From Vibrio algivorus (lineage in GTDB: Bacteria; Pseudomonadota; Gammaproteobacteria; Enterobacterales; Vibrionaceae): 64,000 nt of DNA. The number at the start of each line of letters is the position of its first letter. The first letter of the stretch is position 1. This document shows positions 1 to 6,852 of this stretch, piece by piece. The position numbers and the translations under genes are program-made. The notes beneath the pieces were generated by a model. That model made no database searches. It was not told the origin of the DNA and saw nothing but the letters and a program-made list of their open reading frames with translations. The stretch covers positions 186,001 to 250,000 of the forward strand of contig NZ_AP018678.1 of NCBI RefSeq assembly GCF_002218005.2, written 5' to 3'.

Positions 1-168
1 ACGTCGTAGATTTCGAGCTAAAGAGTTTGGTGAATAACCTGATTCTAATACCGCATCTTCGACACGCTTGCGTGTTGCATTGGAGACTTTCTCAGGGTTC
101 ATCAGCGCACGGGAGACCGTTGCTGTTGATACTCCGGCTAGTTGGGCAACCTCCTTCATTGTCGCCAT
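1..168 (-). CDS. cytR: LacI-family regulator CytR, N-terminal part (cut by window edge)
   Basis: The 56 visible codons begin MATMKEVAQLAGVSTATVSR and form the helix-turn-helix and hinge of a LacI-family repressor. The sequence closely resembles CytR, which represses nucleoside uptake and catabolism genes together with cAMP-CRP. The ligand-binding domain lies outside the window. The start at 168 follows an AGGAAA-type ribosome binding site. The gene is divergent from nothing nearby; priA, on the same strand, lies upstream. CytR rather than another LacI member is inferred from the HTH residues and from the priA neighbour, as in other vibrios. Confidence 0.85.
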   Translation of the reverse strand, partial: MATMKEVAQLAGVSTATVSRALMNPEKVSNATRKRVEDAVLESGYSPNSLARNLRR

Positions 169-194
169 AAGTTTTCCTCTCTTTCACTTTTTTA

Positions 195-249
195 TACCCA
201 AATGGGTAAGCCAAAAACGCTTATATAAAAACGGTCTACCCATTTGGGT
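195..249. promoter_or_regulatory. Paired palindromes upstream of cytR
   Basis: Two palindromes, TACCCAAATGGGTA (195-208) and TACCCATTTGGGT (237-249), sit 27-60 bases upstream of the cytR start with centres about 42 bp apart, roughly four helical turns. Together they also form a larger inverted repeat. They could be paired operators for cytR control, or relics of the TATACCC-ended repeat family seen elsewhere in the window. They do not resemble the known CytR half-site GTTGCATT. Confidence 0.4.
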
Positions 250-325
250 GTAAACATATAAGCAAAATGTGAGGGATTATCCTAATTAGGTTTTGTTCCT
301 CAGCAATAACGACTTCTTAATGTTA

Positions 326-353
326 TCTACCCAAGTGAAGTTACTCGGGTATA
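326..353. repeat. Terminal-repeat-only remnant of the TATACCC element
   Basis: TCTACCCAAGTGA is joined directly to AGTTACTCGGGTATA, so the two ends of the ~265-bp element described at 5366 meet with no interior. It lies in the 295-bp cytR-priA gap, which otherwise holds only the palindromes at 195-249 and the cytR promoter region. Confidence 0.6.
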
Positions 354-463
354 TAAACATTTTATGTTCTAAATTAGCTGGTTAATAGCTCGAGCATGGT
401 AATTCTTACATTCCAATGGTGATATGCATCACATAGAGGGTTTTTAATACCCTTAGTTTTTAC

Positions 464-2665
464 TCAACTTAGGTCCTGAGGTTCTATATCCATATTCCAG
501 CGTACTTTTTTGGCGAGTGGTAATAATTGAATCGCCGGTTTAGATGAGCCAATAAGACGCTGCATTTGACTGCGAGTTGTCACTTGTAGCATCAGTTGCC
601 AACGATACTTACCAGCACGTTTAGCGAGTGGGGCTGGCATTGGACCTAGTACCATGCATTGCTCATCATAAAGTGGGTTGGCTTCAATCGTGTGGCGTAC
701 CTGACGTAAAAAGGCCTCAACCTCATCATTATTGTTGCCTTCTGCGCGAAATAGCGTCAAAAAACTATAAGGTGGAAGTTGCGCCATTTTGCGTTCTTCC
801 AGTGCGGTTTGAGCAAAGTGTTGGTAGTCTTTATGCAGCAGTGATTGCAATAACGCATGCTCAGGGTGGTGAGTTTGCAATAAAACCTCACCGGGTTTAC
901 TGGCGCGGCCTGAGCGTCCTGCAACTTGAATAAATAACTGAGCAAGACGCTCCGATGCTCGAAAGTCACTACTATAAAGTGAACCATCAACATCCAATAA
1001 TCCAACTAGGGTGACATCCGGGAAATGGTGACCTTTCGCCAACATTTGTGTGCCAATTAGAATTTGATATTCACCACGACGAATTGATTCTAATGCACTT
1101 TCTAAGCTGCCTTTTCGGCGAGTACTATCACGGTCAATTCGAATAGTTTTAAATTCAGGGAATAGTAATTCTAATTGCTTTTCGAGTTGCTCAGTACCAA
1201 CGCCAACTGAAACAAGTTGAGTTGAGCCACAGCCTTGGCATTGCTGGATCACAGGGCGTTGTGATCCACAATGGTGACAGCGAACTTCTTGGCTACCTTG
1301 ATGGAAGGTGTAGTAAGCATCGCAACGTTTACATTCTGCCAGCCAGCCACATTCATGACACATTAATGCTGGGGAGAATCCACGACGGTTCAAAAACAGC
1401 ATCACCTGATTACCCGAATTAAGATGACGCCGCATTTGAGCGATCAAGGGTGCTGATAATCCACCTTCTAAGTATAAACCTTTGATATCGAGTACATGAT
1501 GTTTGGCTGGCTGCGCATTGCCAGCACGCTTGCTTAACGATAAATAATGATATTTACCCGTTTTAGCATTATGTAACGTTTCTAATGCAGGCGTTGCGGA
1601 ACCAAGCACTACTGGAAAATTTTCTTTGTGACCACGCATGACTGCCACATCACGAGCGTGATAGCGTAGAGTATCTTGTTGTTTATAAGAGGCATCATGT
1701 TCTTCATCGACAATAATGACACCGAGGTTTGCAAATGGAGTAAACAACGCAGAACGCGTACCAATAATGATACCCGCTTGTTTATCACGGGCTGAAAGCC
1801 ATGCATTTAAACGTTCGGTATCATTTAAGCCCGAGTGCATGACTTCAACAGGTACATTAAAGCGGCGTTTGAAGCGGTTGATGGTCTGCGGTGTTAATCC
1901 TATCTCCGGTACTAAGACTAATGCTTGTTTACCTTGTTCAAGCACAGGTTTGATAATATTTAAATAGACTTCGGTTTTACCTGAGCCGGTTACGCCATCA
2001 ATTAAAAAGCAGCCAAATCCCGGATGGTTATTTATGCTGGCGACCGCAATGGCTTGTTCTTCATTTAAGTGCGGTTTGTGTTGTTCGTTTTCTAATTGTG
2101 CTGGCCATTCCGGTTGCGTTGGTTGAGTGTGTTTTGCTTCAATCCAGCCTTTATTTTGCAGTGTTTTTAGCGTGGCGCTGCTGATGTCCTCGTCGATCAT
2201 TGCTTGATGAGGAAGTGGTCCATGATCTAGCATGCGTACCACTTTGGCTTGCAGGTGAGCTCGACCAAACCCAGCCGCTAACTGGTTTTTTCCGGCTTCG
2301 GTAATGTGCCACTCTTTGAGACTAGTAAAATCAGCCGCTTTACCTTTTTTAAGTAATGATGGCAGAGCCATTGCTAGCGTATCGCCAAGTGGGTATTGAT
2401 AAAACTGACTACACCAATGTAATAGTTGATAGAGTGGTTTTGGCCAGACAGGCTTGGCATCTAAGCAAGCTTTAATGGGTTTTAATTGCTCAACAGGGAA
2501 GTCAGAATGATCGACAATATCTACTACAATACCAATTAAGGTTTGGCGGCCGAAAGGTACAGAAACGCGGCCACCAATTACGGGAAATAAATAATTAGGA
2601 ATAAGGTAGTCAAAGCACTTATCTAAAGGAACAGGTAGGGCAACTTGAGCAATATTTGGCTGCAT
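464..2665 (-). CDS. priA: Primosomal protein N' (replication restart helicase PriA)
   Basis: PriA is a superfamily 2 3'-to-5' DNA helicase that recognises abandoned replication forks and reloads DnaB. The 733-residue protein has the DNA-binding N-terminal domain, a Walker A motif GVTGSGKT near residues 224-231, a DEEH box, and a zinc-binding insert with paired cysteines (CHECGW, CKRC, CHHCG, CQGCG). The length matches E. coli PriA (about 732). I chose the start MQPNIAQVALPVPL; an in-frame extension of 35 codons upstream is not part of the family. It lies between cytR (same strand) and the divergent rpmE. Confidence 0.97.
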   Translation of the reverse strand: MQPNIAQVALPVPLDKCFDYLIPNYLFPVIGGRVSVPFGRQTLIGIVVDIVDHSDFPVEQLKPIKACLDAKPVWPKPLYQLLHWCSQFYQYPLGDTLAMALPSLLKKGKAADFTSLKEWHITEAGKNQLAAGFGRAHLQAKVVRMLDHGPLPHQAMIDEDISSATLKTLQNKGWIEAKHTQPTQPEWPAQLENEQHKPHLNEEQAIAVASINNHPGFGCFLIDGVTGSGKTEVYLNIIKPVLEQGKQALVLVPEIGLTPQTINRFKRRFNVPVEVMHSGLNDTERLNAWLSARDKQAGIIIGTRSALFTPFANLGVIIVDEEHDASYKQQDTLRYHARDVAVMRGHKENFPVVLGSATPALETLHNAKTGKYHYLSLSKRAGNAQPAKHHVLDIKGLYLEGGLSAPLIAQMRRHLNSGNQVMLFLNRRGFSPALMCHECGWLAECKRCDAYYTFHQGSQEVRCHHCGSQRPVIQQCQGCGSTQLVSVGVGTEQLEKQLELLFPEFKTIRIDRDSTRRKGSLESALESIRRGEYQILIGTQMLAKGHHFPDVTLVGLLDVDGSLYSSDFRASERLAQLFIQVAGRSGRASKPGEVLLQTHHPEHALLQSLLHKDYQHFAQTALEERKMAQLPPYSFLTLFRAEGNNNDEVEAFLRQVRHTIEANPLYDEQCMVLGPMPAPLAKRAGKYRWQLMLQVTTRSQMQRLIGSSKPAIQLLPLAKKVRWNMDIEPQDLS

Positions 2666-2775
2666 AAGTAAGAAAATTGTCCTTGAGACAGTAGGGAAAG
2701 ACAAACGAAAGGCTATGATAAAGCAGTCGTTATCGATATAAAACTGAAATATTGTAGAAAAAGGGAGCAAATGTG

Positions 2776-2804
2776 TTGATCGATGGAGACGGATTCACTA
2801 TTAT
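2776..2804 (+). promoter_or_regulatory. Candidate sigma-70 promoter of rpmE
   Basis: TTGATC (2776-2781) and TATTAT (2799-2804) are separated by 17 bases, giving a 5' leader of about 125 bases before rpmE. In E. coli, L31 represses its own translation through its leader; whether this leader does so cannot be read here. Confidence 0.45.
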
Positions 2805-2938
2805 ACTGCGCCTCTAACGATGTATATTTTTACATCATTTTTTAGTAACAACGTATGGTGTCTGACTGCTTTGATACTCGCAAGAGAAATTTAGAGTAAG
2901 AATCAGATAGCGATACGGACCAATAAAAGGTTTGTCCT

Positions 2939-3157
2939 ATGAAAACTGGTATCCACCCAGAATACAAAGCTGTAACAGCAACTTGTTCTTGCGGTAACTC
3001 TTTTGAGTTCAATTCTACGTTAGCAAAAGAATCTATCCACCTAGACGTATGTGACAAATGTCACCCGTTCTACACTGGTAAGCAACGTATCGTTGATACA
3101 GGCGGTCGTGTTGATCGCTTCAACAAGCGTTTTGGTGCACTTAGCAGCAAAAAATAA
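2939..3157 (+). CDS. rpmE: 50S ribosomal protein L31
   Basis: The 72-residue protein is the zinc-containing form of bacterial L31, with cysteines at CSCG (residues 16-18) and CDKC (37-40). L31 bridges the central protuberance of the 50S subunit and the 30S head. The cysteine-free paralogue (ykgM type), used under zinc starvation, is not in this window. The gene is monocistronic: its own promoter candidate is upstream and a strong terminator follows 37 bases after the stop. Confidence 0.98.
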   Translation: MKTGIHPEYKAVTATCSCGNSFEFNSTLAKESIHLDVCDKCHPFYTGKQRIVDTGGRVDRFNKRFGALSSKK

Positions 3158-3194
3158 TCTTCTACTAAACTATTTTAGTGAAAGACAGAATTTG

Positions 3195-3221
3195 AAAGGG
3201 ATGCTTCGGCATCCCTTTTTT
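3195..3221 (+). terminator. rpmE intrinsic terminator
   Basis: AAAGGGATGC, a TTCG tetraloop and GCATCCC are followed by TTTTTT: a textbook Rho-independent terminator. Confidence 0.93.
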
Positions 3222-3319
3222 ATTGCTTGAAATTAACGGTATTGACTACCAAGTTAAGTTTTGATCCTTTAAAATCATTCTCCCCCCCTACGAAATAGAA
3301 TAATTAGGAAACGTTCACT

Positions 3320-4579
3320 ATGTCTGATGATCAGCAACAAAATGATTTTCGCCAAAAAGCATTGGATTACCACGCCCAACCTACCGCAGGTAAAATTGCC
3401 ATTGCTTTAACTAAACCAGCCGATACGGCGGAAGATCTGGCTTTGGCTTATAGTCCAGGCGTTGCTGAACCGGTACGTGAAATCGCACTTAATCCTGATA
3501 ATGCTTATAAATATACCGCCAAAGGCAATACGGTTGCGGTTATTTCAAATGGTACGGCTATTTTAGGTCTAGGCAATTTAGGCCCATTGGCATCAAAACC
3601 TGTTATGGAAGGTAAAGCCCTTTTATTTAAGCGTTTTGCTGGCTTAGATTCGATTGATATTCAAGTGAAGCACCGCACTATCGATGAATTTGTCGATACG
3701 GTTGCTAATATCGCTGATACTTTTGGTGGTATTAACCTAGAAGATATTAAAGCGCCAGATTGTTTTGAAATTGAGCGCCAGTTAATTGAGCGTTGTGATG
3801 TACCCGTTTTCCATGACGATCAACACGGTACGGCGATTGTTACCGCAGCAGGTATGCTAAATGCAATTGAGCTACAGGGCAAAAAATTGTCTGAGTGTAA
3901 AATTGTTTGTCTAGGCGCTGGAGCTGCAGCGGTTGCGTGTATGGAGCTATTGATCAAATGTGGCGCATTACGTGAAAAAATCTACATGTTAGATCGTAAA
4001 GGCGTTATTCATACTCGTCGTGATGATTTGAATGAATATAAGCAATTGTTCGCTAACAACACAGACATGCGTACTTTGGAAGATGTGATTGCAGGGGCTG
4101 ACTTATTCTTAGGTGTTTCTGGTCCAAATTTACTCCCACCGGAAGCGCTAGCATTAATGGCTGATAAGCCTGTGGTATTTGCTTGTTCAAACCCAGACCC
4201 TGAAATTAAACCTGAATTGGCGGCAAAAGTTCGTAATGATTTAATCATGGGGACAGGTCGTAGTGACTACCCGAACCAAGTGAATAATGTTATTTGTTTC
4301 CCATTCATTTTCCGTGGTGCGTTAGATGTACGCGCGAGTGAAATTAATACCGAAATGAAATTAGCAGCAGTGGAAGCGATTCGTCAGTTAGCTAAACAAG
4401 AAGTACCAGCTGAAGTTCTAAAAGCAGCTGGTGTTGAGTCACTATCATTTGGCCCAGACTACATTATTCCAAAACCAATGGATCCACGTTTGCTTTCTGA
4501 AGTAGCAGGCGCAGTGGCTCGTGCAGCAGTAGAATCTGGTGTTGCTCGCATTGAATTGCCGGAAGAGTATAAGCGATAA
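3320..4579 (+). CDS. Malic enzyme (oxaloacetate-decarboxylating malate dehydrogenase), short form
   Basis: This enzyme converts malate to pyruvate and CO2 with reduction of NAD(P). The 419 residues cover the malic N-terminal domain (FHDDQHGTAIV near 161-171, with the metal-binding aspartates) and the NAD(P)-binding domain (VCLGAGAAAV near 195-204). It lacks the phosphotransacetylase-like C-terminal half that makes E. coli MaeB about 760 residues, so it is the short, single-function form. Cofactor preference cannot be settled by eye. It has its own ribosome binding site (TTAGGAAA) and a terminator, and is flanked by rpmE and metJ. Confidence 0.93.
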   Translation: MSDDQQQNDFRQKALDYHAQPTAGKIAIALTKPADTAEDLALAYSPGVAEPVREIALNPDNAYKYTAKGNTVAVISNGTAILGLGNLGPLASKPVMEGKALLFKRFAGLDSIDIQVKHRTIDEFVDTVANIADTFGGINLEDIKAPDCFEIERQLIERCDVPVFHDDQHGTAIVTAAGMLNAIELQGKKLSECKIVCLGAGAAAVACMELLIKCGALREKIYMLDRKGVIHTRRDDLNEYKQLFANNTDMRTLEDVIAGADLFLGVSGPNLLPPEALALMADKPVVFACSNPDPEIKPELAAKVRNDLIMGTGRSDYPNQVNNVICFPFIFRGALDVRASEINTEMKLAAVEAIRQLAKQEVPAEVLKAAGVESLSFGPDYIIPKPMDPRLLSEVAGAVARAAVESGVARIELPEEYKR

Positions 4580-4582
4580 CGG

Positions 4583-4730
4583 AACTCGAATTTCGTTTCT
4601 CGTGATCCGAAAAAGCCAGAACGTTTTGATTCGTTCTGGCTTTTTATTGTGAGTAACTAAAACGTTATAGTGATTAATTAAAATGAGAAAGAATATTCGA
4701 GAAACGAGCCACGAGTATCCGAGACACGTT
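4583..4730. repeat. CGAGAAA-type short repeats flanking the malic enzyme terminator
   Basis: CTCGAATTTCGTTTCTCGTG (from 4585) lies before the terminator and ATTCGAGAAACGAGCCACGA (from 4694) lies after it. They are degenerate copies of the CGAGAAA/TTTCTCG heptamer family that also occurs at 19449-19597, 38742-38823 and 47876-47909. Confidence 0.5.
4609..4646. terminator. Terminator between malic enzyme and metJ
   Basis: AAAGCCAGAACG and CGTTCTGGCTTT form a 12-bp stem with T-runs on both sides, so it can serve the malic enzyme gene (+) and probably metJ (-) as well. Confidence 0.88.
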
Positions 4731-4731
4731 T

Positions 4732-5049
4732 TTAATCATCAAAATTCTCAAACTCAATACCCATTTCGGTCATTAAGCGTTTTACTTCTGTCGGAATATC
4801 ATCTGGGCGATCTTTACGCAAATCTTCATCGGTTGGTAAAGGTTGGCCAGTATAAGCATGTAAGAATGCTTCACACAGTAGTTCACTGTTGGTCGCATGG
4901 CGCAAGTTGTTGACTTGGCGGCGTGTGCGTTCATCGGTTAATACTTTAAGAACTTTTAATGGGATAGAAACCGTGATTTTTTTAACTTGTTCACTTTTCT
5001 TTCCATGCTCTGCATATGGGCTAATGTACTCACCGTTCCAATCTGCCAT
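4732..5049 (-). CDS. metJ: Methionine regulon repressor MetJ
   Basis: MetJ is a ribbon-helix-helix repressor that binds tandem 8-bp met boxes with S-adenosylmethionine as corepressor. The 105 residues contain KKITVSIPLKVLKVL (beta strand and first helix) and DERTRRQVNNLRHATNSELL, almost identical to E. coli MetJ, with the same length. The ATG at 5049 starts MADWNGEY; an upstream GTG adds one residue and is less likely. It is divergent from metB, and a met box array lies between them, so metJ is probably self-regulated. Confidence 0.98.
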   Translation of the reverse strand: MADWNGEYISPYAEHGKKSEQVKKITVSIPLKVLKVLTDERTRRQVNNLRHATNSELLCEAFLHAYTGQPLPTDEDLRKDRPDDIPTEVKRLMTEMGIEFENFDD

Positions 5050-5126
5050 CACGCACCTTCGTTGTTTAATATCTGTAATTTTAGTGGCTAAGTGCTAATT
5101 CTAGGAGCATTTACTGCCGAAAGTAA

Positions 5127-5158
5127 AGACATTTAGATGGCCAGAAGTCTTGACGTCC
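5127..5158. promoter_or_regulatory. MetJ operator (four met boxes) between metJ and metB
   Basis: Four adjacent octamers resemble the met box AGACGTCT: AGACATTT, AGATGGCC, AGAAGTCT and TGACGTCC. The tandem 8-bp spacing is what cooperative MetJ binding requires. The array is 78 bases from metJ and 527 bases from metB; the latter distance is large because a palindrome and a 264-bp repeat have been added between operator and gene. Confidence 0.8.
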
Positions 5159-5221
5159 TATGTTGTGAGGGATAAAGTACCGTTATATATTGTTTCACAC
5201 ATGCCACTGTAAGTGGATTTG

Positions 5222-5281
5222 TATACTTAACCTCAGGTTTGGATGGCTTTAGTTATCCAAATTTGAGGTTACTTAGGTATA
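5222..5281. repeat. 60-bp palindromic element
   Basis: AACCTCAGGTTTGGAT (5229-5244) and ATCCAAATTTGAGGTT (5255-5270) form a 16-bp stem with one mismatch around a 10-base loop, bounded by TATAC and GGTATA. A half copy containing ATCCAAACCTGAG occurs at 52880-52895, at the 3' end of the scsC-like gene. There is no T-run next to it, so it is not a typical terminator. Confidence 0.65.
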
Positions 5282-5365
5282 TGCTCCTTACTACTTTAAA
5301 GTAGTAAATAGTTTCAGTTTTTTAAATTGAGTTTGTGCCAATAGCGCTTTGGAAAGATTTTAGTA

Positions 5366-5629
5366 TATACCCAAGTGACTTCAAGATGCAGAATTCAGAG
5401 CTATCATCCAAGTCTTTAAACAAGAAAGATTCGTGTAGGAATGTAAGCACCTTTCAAATGAATCTGACGCAGTGTAAAGGCTTGGATGAAGCTCCCGAAG
5501 GGCAAGTTAAAACAAGCTTTATGCGGCGTTAAATTAAATAGAGATAGAATCATGATCATATTCAATTTGCCTTGCCTAAAACTTGTTTTAATCTTGCTGA
5601 AACTCGCATCTTGAAGTTACTTGGGTATA
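5366..5629 (+). repeat. MITE-like structured repeat, copy 1 (metB leader)
   Basis: This 264-bp element begins TATACCCAAGTGACTTCAAG and ends with a near-perfect inverted copy of those bases. Inside are nested stems (CATCCAAGTCTTTA with TAAAGGCTTGGATG; AGATTCG with TGAATCT) and a second arm (AAAACAAGCTTTA with TAAAACTTGTTTTA). It is the most diverged of four copies, and several of its changes keep base pairing. It sits between the MetJ operator and metB, ending 56 bases before the metB start, so it would be transcribed as part of the metB leader. It encodes no transposase. Confidence 0.85.
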
Positions 5630-5685
5630 GTGGATCGAGTGTCTGTGTATATTGATTGCGATTGCAAGAGAAAAGGAATACGCCA

Positions 5686-6852
5686 ATGAGTTCAAGAAAG
5701 CCAGCAACTGTCGCCGTTCGTACCGGTATTGAATCGGATAGCCAATATCATGCGGTGGTTCCACCTATTTATCTATCGACCAATTATGGCTTTCCGGCTT
5801 TTGGTGAAGTACCTAAGTATGACTATACTCGTTCGGGAAACCCTAATCGTGGTTTGCTTGAGCAAGCTTTATCTGAGCTTGAAGAAGGCGCTGGTGCAGT
5901 GATCACCAACTGTGGCACATCTGCACTGAATTTATGGGTTTCCGCCTTTATTGGCCCAGATGATTTGATTATCGCACCTCATGACTGTTATGGCGGTACT
6001 TACCGTTTATTTAATACTCGAGCACAAAAAGGCGACTTTAAAGTTCAGTTTGTTGACCAATCAAACCAAGCGGAATTTGATGCCGCCATCGCTAAAAAGC
6101 CAAAATTGATTTTATTAGAAACACCATCAAACCCATTGGTGCGTGTGGTTGATATTGCCAAATCTTGTGCAAAAGCTAAGCAAGTAGGCGCATTAGTGGC
6201 GGTTGATAACACCTTCTTGACACCGGTATATCAAAAACCATTAACCTTGGGTGCAGATTTTGTTATTCACTCCACGACTAAGTACATCAATGGACATTCC
6301 GATGTCATCGGTGGGGTGATTATTTCTAAAGATCCTGAGCATGTAGAAACACTTTCATGGTGGGGCAATTGCATTGGTGCAACCGGTACACCGTTTGATA
6401 GCTACATGACATTACGTGGTTTAAGAACCTTAGCGGCGCGTATGCGAGTACATGAAGAAAGTGCACAACACTTATTAGCTTACTTACAAGAGCAACCATT
6501 AGTGGGCACTATTTATCACCCGAGCTTACCCGATCACCCTGGACATGATATCGCCAAAGCGCAACAAAGTGGTTTTGGCTCAATGCTGAGTTTTGAAATT
6601 AATGGCAGCATGGAACAGTTAAAGGCCTTTGTTGGTCAATTAGAATTATTCTCTCTGGCTGAATCGTTAGGCGGAGTAGAGAGCTTGATGTGTCATCCAT
6701 CATCTATGACCCATCGAGCGATGTCAGATGAAGCACAAGCAGAAGCAGGGATCTCACCTTTGCTGTTGCGTGTTTCTGTTGGATTAGAAGATAGTCAGGA
6801 TTTAATCGCTGATTTAGAGCAAGCTTTCAAAAAAGCACAAGAGGTAGCGTAA
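5686..6852 (+). CDS. metB: Cystathionine gamma-synthase
   Basis: This PLP enzyme joins activated homoserine to cysteine to form cystathionine in methionine synthesis. The 388 residues (E. coli 386) include the PLP lysine in HSTTKYINGHSDVIGG and the conserved DYTRSGNPN near the N-terminus. I use the ATG at 5686, preceded by AAAGGAA, rather than a non-ATG start 10 codons upstream. The stop codon touches the metL ATG (TAAATG), so the two are co-translated as metBL. It is probably repressed by MetJ through the boxes at 5127-5158. Confidence 0.97.
   Translation: MSSRKPATVAVRTGIESDSQYHAVVPPIYLSTNYGFPAFGEVPKYDYTRSGNPNRGLLEQALSELEEGAGAVITNCGTSALNLWVSAFIGPDDLIIAPHDCYGGTYRLFNTRAQKGDFKVQFVDQSNQAEFDAAIAKKPKLILLETPSNPLVRVVDIAKSCAKAKQVGALVAVDNTFLTPVYQKPLTLGADFVIHSTTKYINGHSDVIGGVIISKDPEHVETLSWWGNCIGATGTPFDSYMTLRGLRTLAARMRVHEESAQHLLAYLQEQPLVGTIYHPSLPDHPGHDIAKAQQSGFGSMLSFEINGSMEQLKAFVGQLELFSLAESLGGVESLMCHPSSMTHRAMSDEAQAEAGISPLLLRVSVGLEDSQDLIADLEQAFKKAQEVA

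Noticed and set aside
2666..2770. N-terminal extension of PriA
   Set aside because: The extra 35 codons have no counterpart in the family, while MQPNIAQVALPVPL aligns with known PriA starts.
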